NCBI RefSeq assembly: GCF_015354055.1
Contig: NZ_JACHTM010000001.1
Location: 186,001-250,000 of the forward strand
Origin: Thermaurantiacus tibetensis
Lineage (GTDB): Bacteria > Pseudomonadota > Alphaproteobacteria > Sphingomonadales > Sphingomonadaceae
Length of the DNA stretch: 64,000 bases
Direction of reading: 5' to 3'
The notes under the pieces are model-generated. The model was given only the letters and a program-made list of their open reading frames with translations. It was not told the DNA's origin and did not search any database. The position numbers were made by a program, and so were the translations under genes. Shown here piece after piece: positions 31,257 through 38,723 of the stretch (the first letter of the stretch is position 1; each line of letters opens with the position of its first letter).

Positions 31257-33535
31257 GCCGCGCCGCCGGCCGGCTCGACGAAGTCGTCCATCACCATCTT
31301 CGTGCCCGCGTGGTCGAAGGCGACTTCGAGCCTGCTGCCGTCCTTCGCAGTGACGGTGCCGGGGCCGAACTTCTGGTGGAAGACGCGCCCTCCGACCGCG
31401 ATGTCGGCGCGGGGCGCGCGGCCGACCGTCGATGCGAGCACCCGGCCCTCGATGGTGCGGTCGTGCCGGGGCTGCGCTGCGGCGCGGCTCCAGCCGGGGC
31501 CGCGGCCGGTGCTCCGTGCCAGATGCGCGAACGGGTCGTCCTCGCCCATGACGGCCGCGCGCCATAGGCTCGCGCCCCCGGTCATCGTCGTCACGCGGGT
31601 CACATGCTCGTTGGGAAGCTCGGCGACGAACCGGCTGGGGAGGGAGGAGGTCCACTGGCCGTAGACGCGGCGGTTGGCAGCGTGGAGGATGGTCACCCGC
31701 CGGCGGGCACGGGTGATGCCGACATAGGCAAGCCGGCGCTCCTCCTCGAGGCTTGCCTCGCCGCCCTCGTCGAGCGCCCGCTGCGAGGGGAAGAGCCCTT
31801 CTTCCCATCCGGGCAGAAAGACGTGGCCGAACTCGAGCCCCTTGGCGGCGTGCAGCGTCATCAGCGTGACCTTCTCGCCGGCCTCGTCCCGCTCATTGTC
31901 CATCACGAGCGCCACATGCTCGAGGAAGCTCTCCGCGTCCGGCCACTCCTCCATGGCGCGGGCCAGCTCTCTCAGGTTCTCGAGCCGCCCGGCAGCCTCG
32001 ACCGAACGGTCGGCCTCGAGCATGGCCCGATAGCCGCTCTCGTCGAGCACGAGGTCGAGAAGCGCAGGCGGGCGAAGCGAGGGGGCAAGCTCGCGCCAGC
32101 GCCGGAGGCCTGCAACGAGGCCGCGCAGCCCGCTGCGCGCCGGCCCGGGGAGCTCGTCGGTCTCGGCAAGCGCTGCGGCCGCCGCCTGGAGGGAAAGGCC
32201 GGAGGCGCGGGCGAAGGCGGCAAGGCGGGCGAGCGACTTCTCGCCCAGCCCCCGGCGCGGGGTGTTGGCGATGCGCTCGAAGGCAAGGCCGTCGGCAGGG
32301 GACAGGGTGGCGCGCAGGTAGGCGAGCGCTTCGCGCACCTCGGCGCGCTCATAGAAGCGGAAGCCGCCGACGATGCGGTAGGGCAGCCCGATCTGGATGA
32401 AGCGGTCCTCGAACTCGCGGGTCTGGAAGATGGCGCGCACCAGGATGGCAATGTCGGACAGCGCCGCGCCCTCGCGCTGGAGCCGTTCGATTCGCTCAGC
32501 CACGAGGCGCGCTTCCTCGGGCCCGTCCCACACCGCCACGACCTCGACCGGCTCGCCGTCACGGGCCTCGGTCCAGAGCGTCTTGCCGAGGCGGCCGCGG
32601 TTGCGGGCGATGACGCCGCCGGCGGCGCCGAGGATGTGGCCGGTCGAGCGGTAGTTCTGCTCGAGCCTGATCACCCGGGTGCCGGGAAAGTCCCGCTCGA
32701 AGCGGAGGATGTTTGCGATGTCTGCGCCCCGCCACGAGTAGATGGACTGGTCGTCGTCGCCCACGCAGCAGAGCGTGGCGGTGCCGCCTTCGGATGGCGC
32801 CGCGAGCGCGCGCAGCCACTGGTACTGGGCCGCGTTCGTGTCCTGGAACTCGTCGACGAGGATGTGGCGGAAGCGCGCCTGCCACTCGGCCTTCACGTCC
32901 GGGTGGGTGCGCAAGATGGCGAGCAGGTGAAGGATCAGGTCGCCGAAGTCGCAGGCGTCGAGCGCGCGGAGCTCCGCCTGATAGCGGGCGTAGAGGTCTC
33001 CGGCGCGACCGTCGGCGAAGGCGTGGAGGTCGGCTGCGTCGAGGTCGGCGGGGAGCTTGCCGGCGTTCTTGAACCGGTCGAGGAGGCTCGCGAGGCCCTT
33101 CGCCGGCCAGCGCCGCTCGTCGAGCCCCGCCTCGGCGATGACGCGCTTCAGGAGGCGCTCGACGTCGTCGGGGTCGAGGATGGTGAAGTTGGGCGTGAGC
33201 CCGACGAGACCGGCGTGGCGGCGGAGGATCCGGGCGGCCGTTGCGTGGAAGGTGCCGAGGAAGGGCATGCCCTCGACCGCGTCGCCGACGAGCTCGCGCA
33301 GCCGCTCGCGCATTTCGCGTGCGGCCTTGTTCGTGAAGGTGACGGCAAGGATCTGGCTCGGCCAGGCTGCGCGCGTGGCAAGCATGTGGGCGAGCCGCGC
33401 GGTGAGCGCGCGGGTCTTGCCCGTGCCGGCGCCGGCAAGCAGCAGCATGGGCCCCTCGAGCAGGGTCGCGGCCGCGCGCTGGGGCGGGTTGAGGCCCTGA
33501 AGCCAGGGCCGATCGGGCTCGGGGAGGCTCGCCAT
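31253..33535 (-). CDS. uvrD: ATP-dependent DNA helicase UvrD/PcrA
   Basis: A 760-residue superfamily 1A helicase acting in nucleotide-excision and mismatch repair and in displacing stalled RNA polymerase. Motifs run in order: LNPPQRAAAT (Q motif), Walker A LAGAGTGKT, motif Ia VTFTNKAA, Walker B VDEFQDTN, motif III GDDDQSIYSWRGA, QNYRS, motif V TLHAAKGLEF and motif VI YVGITRARR. The C-terminus carries the Tudor-like RNA polymerase-interaction domain (FHQKFGPGTV, then FDHAGTKMVMDDFVEP) found in PcrA/UvrD. ATG 33535 begins just before the conserved N-terminus. It lies 23 bp after rsmD on the same strand. Confidence 0.96.
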   Translation of the reverse strand: MASLPEPDRPWLQGLNPPQRAAATLLEGPMLLLAGAGTGKTRALTARLAHMLATRAAWPSQILAVTFTNKAAREMRERLRELVGDAVEGMPFLGTFHATAARILRRHAGLVGLTPNFTILDPDDVERLLKRVIAEAGLDERRWPAKGLASLLDRFKNAGKLPADLDAADLHAFADGRAGDLYARYQAELRALDACDFGDLILHLLAILRTHPDVKAEWQARFRHILVDEFQDTNAAQYQWLRALAAPSEGGTATLCCVGDDDQSIYSWRGADIANILRFERDFPGTRVIRLEQNYRSTGHILGAAGGVIARNRGRLGKTLWTEARDGEPVEVVAVWDGPEEARLVAERIERLQREGAALSDIAILVRAIFQTREFEDRFIQIGLPYRIVGGFRFYERAEVREALAYLRATLSPADGLAFERIANTPRRGLGEKSLARLAAFARASGLSLQAAAAALAETDELPGPARSGLRGLVAGLRRWRELAPSLRPPALLDLVLDESGYRAMLEADRSVEAAGRLENLRELARAMEEWPDAESFLEHVALVMDNERDEAGEKVTLMTLHAAKGLEFGHVFLPGWEEGLFPSQRALDEGGEASLEEERRLAYVGITRARRRVTILHAANRRVYGQWTSSLPSRFVAELPNEHVTRVTTMTGGASLWRAAVMGEDDPFAHLARSTGRGPGWSRAAAQPRHDRTIEGRVLASTVGRAPRADIAVGGRVFHQKFGPGTVTAKDGSRLEVAFDHAGTKMVMDDFVEPAGGAA

Positions 33536-33558
33536 GCGCCCGCGAACGGATAGCGAAC

Positions 33559-34110
33559 TCAAGGAGTGACCGGAAGGGGCTGGAGGAGATGGAGCATCGC
33601 CTTGCCCACCGGCCGGGCGGCGAGCGGCGCAAGGCCGGGGACGGCAAGCGCCTCGTGGCGCGCCGTCTCGCAGGCGACGAGCGCGTGGGGCGCCACCCAG
33701 CCGCGCGCGAGGGCCGAGGCCAGGGCGGCACCCGCAAGGCCCTGGCCGTAGGGCGGGTCGAGGAGCACGAGGTCGAAGGCGCGGGGGGCGGCCGGCAGGC
33801 GCGTGGCATCGAGCCGCAGCAGCCGCGCCTCGGCACCCAGCCGGCGGATGTTGGCTTCCGCCGCGCGCGCCGCAGCCGGCGCGGTCTCGACGAGCACCGC
33901 CTCGGCAGCGCCTCTGGACAGCGCCTCGAGCGCGAGCGCACCCGCGCCGGCGAAGAGGTCGAGGACGGCGAGGCCCTCGAGGCTGCCGAGGCGCGAGACG
34001 AGCATGGAGAAGAGGGTCTCGCGCGCGCGGCTGGCCGTGGGGCGGGTGGCAAGGCCGGGTGGGCTCTCGAGCGGCCGCGAGCGCCAGCGGCCGGCGATGA
34101 TGCGGATCAT
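33559..34110 (-). CDS. rsmD: 16S rRNA (guanine(966)-N2)-methyltransferase RsmD
   Basis: A 183-residue methyltransferase. It starts MIRIIAGRWRSRPL, the standard RsmD N-terminus, then RPTASRARETLFSML, SAM motif VLDLFAGAGALALEALSRGA and catalytic DPPYGQG. It methylates N2 of G966 in 16S rRNA of the small subunit. The start overlaps the end of the pseudouridine synthase gene (ATGA), the usual alphaproteobacterial arrangement of rluB-type gene and rsmD. Confidence 0.95.
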   Translation of the reverse strand: MIRIIAGRWRSRPLESPPGLATRPTASRARETLFSMLVSRLGSLEGLAVLDLFAGAGALALEALSRGAAEAVLVETAPAAARAAEANIRRLGAEARLLRLDATRLPAAPRAFDLVLLDPPYGQGLAGAALASALARGWVAPHALVACETARHEALAVPGLAPLAARPVGKAMLHLLQPLPVTP

Positions 34111-35033
34111 GGCTCCGGGCGGGCGAGCCCGCGGGCGCGCGGCGGGAACAGCCGGGCGATCTCCGCGGCCGGGACCTCGACAACGGCCCGGGGTGCCAGG
34201 CCCTCCAGCCGGAAGGGCCCGAACTCCGTGCGGATGAGGCGGCTCACCTTGAGGCCGAGCGCCTCGCAGAGCCGGCGCACTTCCCGGTTCTTGCCTTCGG
34301 CAAGCCGCATCGTGAGCCAGACGTTCGCCGAGCCGGCAGAGGCCCTGCGGTCGATCTCGGCGACGACGGGGCCATAGCGCACGCCGTCCACCTCGAGGCC
34401 GTGCGCGAGCGCATCGAGCGCGGCCTGCGTCACCTGCCCGAGCGCCCGTACCCGGTAGACCCTGGGCACGCCGCTGGCCGGAAGCTCGAGCCGCCGCTTC
34501 AGCGCGCCGTCGTTGGTGAGAAGGAGGAGGCCCTCCGTCGCGAGGTCGAGCCGGCCGACCGGCATGAGCCGGGGAAGGTCGGGCGGCAGGATGTCGTGGA
34601 TGGTCGGCCGGCCGGCCGGGTCGCGCGCGGCCGTCAGGAATCCGGCCGGCTTGTGGAACAGGAAGAGCCGGGTCCGCTCCGCGGCGCGCACCGGCCGGCC
34701 GTCCACCGTCAGCCCTTCGAGGGAGGTGACGAGGGTTGCTGGAGTCGTGACGGGCGCACCGGTAAGCGCGACCCGCCCGGCGGCGATCAGCCGCTCGACG
34801 TCGCGCCGCGAGCCGACCCCGGCGCGCGCGAGGACCTTGGCGATCCGCTCCGGCGGAGCCGGCTCCGCGTTCCGCGCGGGAGCCTTCGCCCCCGTGCTGC
34901 GCTGGCGGGGCCCTGCCTCGGTGCGCTGAGGCGGCCTCGACGGCCCTGCCGCACGGGCCTTCGCGGGTGGCTGCGCGGCACCTCGGGCGGAGCCTCCGCG
35001 CCCGGGCCGCGTGCGGCGCGGGGGGCGCGCCAT
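34107..35033 (-). CDS. Pseudouridine synthase, RsuA/RluB/RluE/RluF family
   Basis: A 308-residue protein. The first about 60 residues are basic and Pro/Ala/Arg-rich; then an S4 RNA-binding domain (ERIAKVLARAGVGSRRDVERLI, GRVALTGAPV), then the catalytic domain with GRLDLATEGLLLLTNDG, which carries the catalytic Asp in the R-L-D motif, and LAEGKNREVRRLCEALGL near the end. Family and position before rsmD match RluB, which modifies 23S rRNA U2605, but RsuA/RluE/RluF cannot be excluded by eye. The start overlaps the Lrp gene stop (ATGA), putting the Lrp regulator, this enzyme, rsmD and uvrD in one minus-strand run. Confidence 0.92.
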   Translation of the reverse strand: MARPPRRTRPGRGGSARGAAQPPAKARAAGPSRPPQRTEAGPRQRSTGAKAPARNAEPAPPERIAKVLARAGVGSRRDVERLIAAGRVALTGAPVTTPATLVTSLEGLTVDGRPVRAAERTRLFLFHKPAGFLTAARDPAGRPTIHDILPPDLPRLMPVGRLDLATEGLLLLTNDGALKRRLELPASGVPRVYRVRALGQVTQAALDALAHGLEVDGVRYGPVVAEIDRRASAGSANVWLTMRLAEGKNREVRRLCEALGLKVSRLIRTEFGPFRLEGLAPRAVVEVPAAEIARLFPPRARGLARPEP

Positions 35034-35518
35034 CAGACCAGGACGGGGATGCCGGGGACGGACTTCGACGTCCGGATGGTGAGCGAGGTGCGGACGCTCT
35101 CGACGTTCGGCGCCGAGGTGAGGTGGGTGGTGAGGAAGGTCTGGAAGGCGGGCAGGTCGGTCGCCACGATCTTCAGGATGAAGTCGATCCCGCCGTTCAG
35201 CATGTGACACTCGCGGACCTCGGGCAGCTCTGCCACGTGGGCCTCGAAGGCGCGCAGGTCGGCTTCCGCCTGGCTCTTCAGAGAGACCATGGCGAACACG
35301 GTGATCGGCCAGCCAAGGGCGGTGGCGGACAGCCGCGCATGGTAGCCCTCGATCACGCCGGCCTCCTCGAGCGCGCGCAGCCGGCGCAGGCACGGCGGTG
35401 GCGTGAGCCCGGCGCGGCGCGCCAGCTCCACGTTCGTCATCCGGCCGTTTTCCTGCAGGTTGGCGAGAATCAGCCGGTCAATGGTGTCGAGCGAGACCTG
35501 TGGCACTGCAGCATGCAT
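35033..35518 (-). CDS. Lrp/AsnC-family transcriptional regulator
   Basis: A 161-residue regulator: an N-terminal helix-turn-helix (LDTIDRLILANLQENGRMTN, then VELARRAGLTPPPCLRRLRALEEAGVI) and a C-terminal RAM/AsnC ligand-binding domain (VRECHMLNGGIDFILKIVA, then FLTTHLTSAPNVESV). Met at 35518 is preferred to an upstream TTG at 35572 because family N-termini begin shortly before 'LD.IDr.IL'; no strong Shine-Dalgarno is visible. It is divergent from trxB across 100 bp containing two copies of the palindrome TTGCGCAA, a likely autoregulatory and trxB-regulatory site. Confidence 0.92.
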   Translation of the reverse strand: MHAAVPQVSLDTIDRLILANLQENGRMTNVELARRAGLTPPPCLRRLRALEEAGVIEGYHARLSATALGWPITVFAMVSLKSQAEADLRAFEAHVAELPEVRECHMLNGGIDFILKIVATDLPAFQTFLTTHLTSAPNVESVRTSLTIRTSKSVPGIPVLV

Positions 35519-35544
35519 GCCACTGCTTATGTCGGGGACGACAT

Positions 35545-35572
35545 TTGCGCAACATGAACAAGGGTTGCGCAA
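35545..35572. promoter_or_regulatory. Twin TTGCGCAA palindromes, putative Lrp-type operator
   Basis: Two identical perfect 8-bp palindromes at 35545-35552 and 35565-35572, spaced 20 bp start to start (two helical turns, same DNA face). They lie in the intergenic region between the divergent Lrp-family gene (start 35518) and trxB (start 35619). Lrp/AsnC octamers contact phased sites, so this is a good operator candidate; the binding itself is inference. Confidence 0.55.
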
Positions 35573-35618
35573 GCCGGGCCGCTTGCGTCACGCGCCGCGC
35601 TCTGGAAGGAGAACGGGC

Positions 35619-36593
35619 ATGTCTCTGTCGGAACCCCGCCATGCGCGGTTGGTCATCATCGGCTCCGGCCCGGCCGGCTACACGGCCGGCATCTACGCCG
35701 CGCGGGCCGCGCTTGCGCCGGTTCTCGTGCAGGGTCTGCAGCCGGGCGGCCAGCTGACCATCACGACCGACGTCGAGAACTGGCCCGGTGACACCCATGT
35801 GCAGGGGCCGGATCTCATGGCGCGCATGGAAGCCCATGCCAGGGCGCTCGGTGTCGATCTCGTGGCCGACGTGGTCGTCCGCGTTGATCTGTCGCGCCGG
35901 CCGTTCGCCGTCGAGCTCGACAGCGGCGGGCGACTCCTCGCCGACTCGCTCGTCATCGCCACGGGCGCGACGGCGCGCTGGCTCGGCCTGCCCGAAGAGG
36001 ACCAGCTCCGCGGCCGCGGCGTCTCGGCCTGCGCCACCTGCGACGGCTTCTTCTTCCGGGGCAAGGAGGTGGTGGTGGTCGGCGGCGGCAACTCGGCTGT
36101 GGAGGAAGCCCTGTTCCTCACCAACTTTGCCGCACGCGTCACCCTCGTCCACCGCCGTGACAGCCTGCGCGCCGACAAGACCAACCAGGCCCGTCTCTTC
36201 GCCAACCCGAAGATCGAGGTCGTCTGGAACGCGGTCGTCGACCGGCTCGAGGCGACCGCGGATGGTCTTGCGCTTGCGGCCGTCCACCTCCGGGACGTCC
36301 GGACCGGAGAGGTCCGCCGCCTCGCTGCCGACGGGCTGTTCGTCGCGATCGGTCATGATCCCGCGACCAGCCTGTTCCGCGGCCAGCTGGAGATGGACGA
36401 TGCCGGCTACATCCTGACCCGCCCCGACAGCACCGCCACCAGCGTGCCGGGCGTGTTCGCGGCCGGAGACGTGAGAGACAAGGTCTTCCGCCAGGCGGTG
36501 ACCTCGGCCGGGATGGGCTGCATGGCCGCCCTCGAGGCCGAGCGCTTCCTCGCCGGGCACGCGGAGACCCGCGACCTCGGTGTTGCCGCCTGA
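35619..36593 (+). CDS. trxB: Thioredoxin reductase (NADPH)
   Basis: A 324-residue flavoprotein disulfide reductase that reduces thioredoxin with NADPH. The FAD motif is VIIGSGPAGYTAGIYAARA, followed by GGQLTITTDVENWPG, a TrxB hallmark, the redox-active Cys138-Ala-Thr-Cys141 (SACATCDGFFF), the NADPH motif VVVGGGNSAVEEALFL with HRRD, and the C-terminal FAD-binding VFAAGDVRDKVFRQAVTSAG. An AAGGAG site lies 8 bases before ATG 35619. Its stop overlaps the LysR-type gene start (TGATG), and it is divergent from the Lrp-family gene. Confidence 0.97.
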   Translation: MSLSEPRHARLVIIGSGPAGYTAGIYAARAALAPVLVQGLQPGGQLTITTDVENWPGDTHVQGPDLMARMEAHARALGVDLVADVVVRVDLSRRPFAVELDSGGRLLADSLVIATGATARWLGLPEEDQLRGRGVSACATCDGFFFRGKEVVVVGGGNSAVEEALFLTNFAARVTLVHRRDSLRADKTNQARLFANPKIEVVWNAVVDRLEATADGLALAAVHLRDVRTGEVRRLAADGLFVAIGHDPATSLFRGQLEMDDAGYILTRPDSTATSVPGVFAAGDVRDKVFRQAVTSAGMGCMAALEAERFLAGHAETRDLGVAA

Positions 36594-37495
36594 TGCCGCT
36601 CGACTGGGACAAGCTGCGCCTCTTCCACGCCGTCGCGGTGGCCGGCAGCTTCACCGAGGGTGCGCGGCGGATGAAGCTCTCGCAGCCTGCGCTCTCGCGG
36701 CAGATCATCGCGCTCGAGGAGCAGCTGGGGGCGAAGCTGTTCCACCGCCATGCGCGCGGTCTCGCCCTCACCCACGAGGGCGAGCAGCTCTACCGCACCA
36801 CCCAGGAGATCGCGTCGGCCATCGAGCGGGCCAAGGGCGGAATCGAGCAGACCCGCAACCGGCCGACGGGCGAGATCCGGCTGACCACCACGGTCAGCTT
36901 CGGCTCCTCCTGGCTTCCGGGCAAGCTCGCCGAGTTCCTCGACCTCTACCCCGACATCCGCATCCACCTCATCCTCTCCGACAACGAGATCGACCTTGCC
37001 AGGCGCGAGGCCGACTGCGCCATCCGCTTCCAGAAGCCGACCCAGGCGGACCTCATCCAGCGCCCGCTCGCCCCCATCCGCCATCGGCTGTGCGCCTCGC
37101 CCGACTATCTCGCGAAGTGGGGCGAGCCGAAGTCGGCCGAGGATCTCGCCGGCCACCGGCTGATCGCTTACGGCCCCTCGGCGCCCGCCTATCTGCGGGG
37201 CATCAACTGGGTGCTCGAACTGGGGCACGACGGCCCGCCGCGCGAGCCGGCGCTCACCGTCAACTCGTCTGCCGGCATCCTGCAGGCCGTCGAGGCTGGC
37301 GCCGGGATCGCCGCGCTGCCCTCCTATCTCATCACGCCGTCGCGGCGGGTGAAGGTGCTGCTGCCCGAGCAGGTGGGCGCCGTGTTCCAGACCTATTTCG
37401 TCTATCCCTCCGAACTGAAGGGCTCGGTCCGGGTAGGCGTGCTCCGCGATTTCCTCCTCGAGCGGATGACCCCTGCCAATCTTGGCGATGGCTAG
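36593..37495 (+). CDS. LysR-family transcriptional regulator
   Basis: A 300-residue regulator. The winged helix-turn-helix is at residues 5-65 (WDKLRLFHAVAVAGSFTEGA, then KLSQPALSRQIIALEEQLG and LFHRHARGLALTHEG), and the periplasmic-binding-like effector domain follows. ATG 36593 overlaps the trxB stop (TGATG), a conserved trxB-LysR coupling in alphaproteobacteria. The first residues 'DWDKLRxFHAVAxAGSFT' are those of that trxB-linked subgroup. Targets are unknown. Confidence 0.93.
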   Translation: MPLDWDKLRLFHAVAVAGSFTEGARRMKLSQPALSRQIIALEEQLGAKLFHRHARGLALTHEGEQLYRTTQEIASAIERAKGGIEQTRNRPTGEIRLTTTVSFGSSWLPGKLAEFLDLYPDIRIHLILSDNEIDLARREADCAIRFQKPTQADLIQRPLAPIRHRLCASPDYLAKWGEPKSAEDLAGHRLIAYGPSAPAYLRGINWVLELGHDGPPREPALTVNSSAGILQAVEAGAGIAALPSYLITPSRRVKVLLPEQVGAVFQTYFVYPSELKGSVRVGVLRDFLLERMTPANLGDG

Positions 37496-37502
37496 CGCCA
37501 AG
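37481..37502 (+). terminator. Possible hairpin terminator at the end of the trxB-LysR operon
   Basis: CTTGGCG (37481-37487) pairs perfectly with CGCCAAG (37496-37502) across an 8-base loop that contains the LysR gene stop codon. It is followed by CCATTCTCT, a weak pyrimidine tract rather than a T-run, so terminator strength is uncertain. Confidence 0.35.
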
Positions 37503-37540
37503 CCATTCTCTCAGCGCATGGGTGGCGCGCCGTTTTCGCA

Positions 37541-37570
37541 CTTGCACAACGAAAAGTCCGGACTTAGATA
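37541..37570 (+). promoter_or_regulatory. Promoter of the small RNA gene
   Basis: TTGCAC (37542-37547), 17-bp spacer, TAGATA (37565-37570). Read as a heat-shock-type promoter, the -35 CTTGCAC and the -10 block CTTAGATAGG (37563-37572) match nine of ten defined or free positions of the alphaproteobacterial RpoH -10 pattern CYTATNTNNG. Sigma-70 or RpoH use cannot be separated by eye. Confidence 0.6.
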
Positions 37571-37576
37571 GGGGCC

Positions 37577-37716
37577 GTTGCTGCGATGCAGCGCACTCCG
37601 GGCCTCCTCCTCCCCGAGGCACCCGGAGCGGTCGGGTCCCATCCTCCCTCCCTCCCTCCCTGGGGAACCGACCAGACTTCGGGCCGGGGTCGAGCGACGC
37701 TCCCCCGGCCCTTTTT
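37577..37716 (+). ncRNA. Putative small regulatory RNA with C-rich loops (CcsR/cuckoo-like)
   Basis: About 140 nt without a convincing reading frame, between a good promoter and a strong intrinsic terminator. Hairpin 1: GCTGC/GCAGC (37580-37592). Hairpin 2: CTCCGGG-CCTC (37596-37606) pairs with GAGG-CA-CCCGGAG (37616-37628), closing the loop CTCCTCCCC. Hairpin 3: GGTCGG (37630-37635) pairs with CCGACC (37668-37673), closing a loop with four tandem CCTC/CCCT units. The terminator GGGCCGGGG...CCCCCGGCCC-TTTTT ends it. Loops with the anti-Shine-Dalgarno motif CCUCCUCCC define the CcsR/'cuckoo' small RNAs of alphaproteobacteria (Rhodobacter, Rhizobiales), and Caulobacter GsrN also uses a C-rich loop. 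Expected role: binding G-rich ribosome-binding sites or a sponge protein, often under stress sigma factors. Family membership is inference. Confidence 0.7.
37681..37716 (+). terminator. Intrinsic terminator of the small RNA
   Basis: GGGCCGGGG (37681-37689) pairs with CCCCCGGCCC (37702-37711), extended by an inner GAGC/GCTC pairing, followed by TTTTT (37712-37716). It is the clearest Rho-independent terminator in the window. Confidence 0.85.
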
Positions 37717-37752
37717 CTTGCCACCCGTTGCAGGCTCGCGCATGGACCGCGC

Positions 37753-37825
37753 GGGCCCGTAGCTCAATGGTCAGAGCCGACCGCTCATAACGGTCTGGTT
37801 GCAGGTTCGAGTCCTGCCGGGCCTA
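37753..37825 (+). tRNA. tRNA with CAU anticodon (elongator Met or Ile2)
   Basis: A 73-nt cloverleaf: acceptor GGGCCCG (37753-37759) with CGGGCCT (37818-37824), giving a G-U pair at 1-72; D stem GCTC/GAGC; anticodon stem GACCG/CGGTC around loop CTCATAA, with anticodon CAT at 37786-37788; T stem GCAGG/CCTGC with loop TTCGAGT; discriminator A at 37825. The 3' CCA is not encoded (CGC follows). The anticodon stem lacks the three G-C pairs of initiator tRNA, so it is not tRNA-fMet. Elongator Met and lysidine-modified Ile2 share CAU and cannot be separated with certainty here. Confidence 0.9.
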
Positions 37826-37859
37826 CGCCCCCCGTTCTCGCAAGCGCCGGCCGGAGGGA

Positions 37860-38510
37860 TCAAAGCGGCTTCGGCGCCGGCGCGCGTGCCGCGCGCCCAG
37901 CCCATGCCGCCCAGCTCGCGGCAAGGCCGGGCGCGCCCGCGAGCGCCCGGAGCTCGTCCGCGCCTGCGGGCGCGTAGCTCGCCTTGAGGACCGCGGCGAT
38001 CGACCAGGCCCCTTGCGGCCGATGCTCGAGCATCAGCGAGTCGCCGGCGGCAAGCACCCCTTCCTCCACCACCCGGCAGTACCAGCCCGAGCGCCCGTTC
38101 CTGACCATGGCCTCAACCATCGCGGGATCGCCGAACCAGCGGGCGAGCGTGCTGCACGGCTGGCGCGGCTGGCAGATCTCGAGAAGCGCCGTCCCGGCCC
38201 GCCAGCGATCGCCGACATGCGCCTCCGCCTCGTCGAGCCCGTCCACCAGCAGGTTTTCGCCGAACGCGCCGGGGACGAGACGTGCCGCATGGTGCGGATG
38301 GTCCGCGCGCCAGCGCGGGTAGTTGGCAGCCGCGTAGACATAGACCGCCTTGTCCGGCCCGCCGTGGACCCGGCGGTTGCCGACCTCGTCGCCGTCAAGC
38401 CCGAACGACGTGACGGCGATGGGCCCGTCGCGCGGGGCCTTGGCATAGGCCGTGCGGTGACCGTTGCGAGTCTCGACTCGCCCGGTGCGGACCTCGACGA
38501 GGTGCGCCAT
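37860..38510 (-). CDS. MOSC domain-containing protein (YiiM-like)
   Basis: A 216-residue MOSC protein. Typical blocks are AVTSFGLDGDEVGNRRVHGG followed by DKAVYVYAAANYPRW, LVPGAFGENLLVDGLDEAE, HVGDRWRAGTALLEICQPRQPC with the conserved Cys, and GWYCRVVEEGVLAAGD. MOSC proteins bind the molybdenum cofactor or move sulfur to it; YiiM reduces N-hydroxylated compounds such as 6-hydroxylaminopurine. An AGGAGC site precedes ATG 38510. It is a lone gene, convergent with the tRNA. The 213 bp between it and the PEP-CTERM gene hold the two divergent leader regions and no other gene. Confidence 0.92.
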   Translation of the reverse strand: MAHLVEVRTGRVETRNGHRTAYAKAPRDGPIAVTSFGLDGDEVGNRRVHGGPDKAVYVYAAANYPRWRADHPHHAARLVPGAFGENLLVDGLDEAEAHVGDRWRAGTALLEICQPRQPCSTLARWFGDPAMVEAMVRNGRSGWYCRVVEEGVLAAGDSLMLEHRPQGAWSIAAVLKASYAPAGADELRALAGAPGLAASWAAWAGRAARAPAPKPL

Positions 38511-38723
38511 CGGGAGCTCCTAGCCCGCGGCCGAGGCGATCGCCAGTCCAGCTTGTGCGCCCTTCCGAGCGACGAACCGTGCCCTAGGGCCGACCAGCCG
38601 TGCTGCACTGCGGCGTTGCGTTAAACTCTTGTGAAAGGAACAGGAATTGGCTGCGTCCGGGTTGACCGGGGCGACAGTTCATGGTTAGCGGCTGTCCGGT
38701 GCGTACAGGAGAGGAGTCGCATC

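Noticed and set aside
37640-37662. CCTC/CCCT tandem units as a CRISPR-like or microsatellite repeat
   Set aside because: Units are 4 bp, uninterrupted by spacers, and lie inside a hairpin loop of the small RNA; they are better explained as its C-rich loop.
38637-38665. GGAAC upstream of the PEP-CTERM gene as an EcfG general-stress promoter
   Set aside because: The nearest GTT is about 19 bases away, outside the 15-17 spacing of GGAAC-N-GTT promoters. A sigma-54 -24/-12 reading of the same region also lacks the GC at -12.
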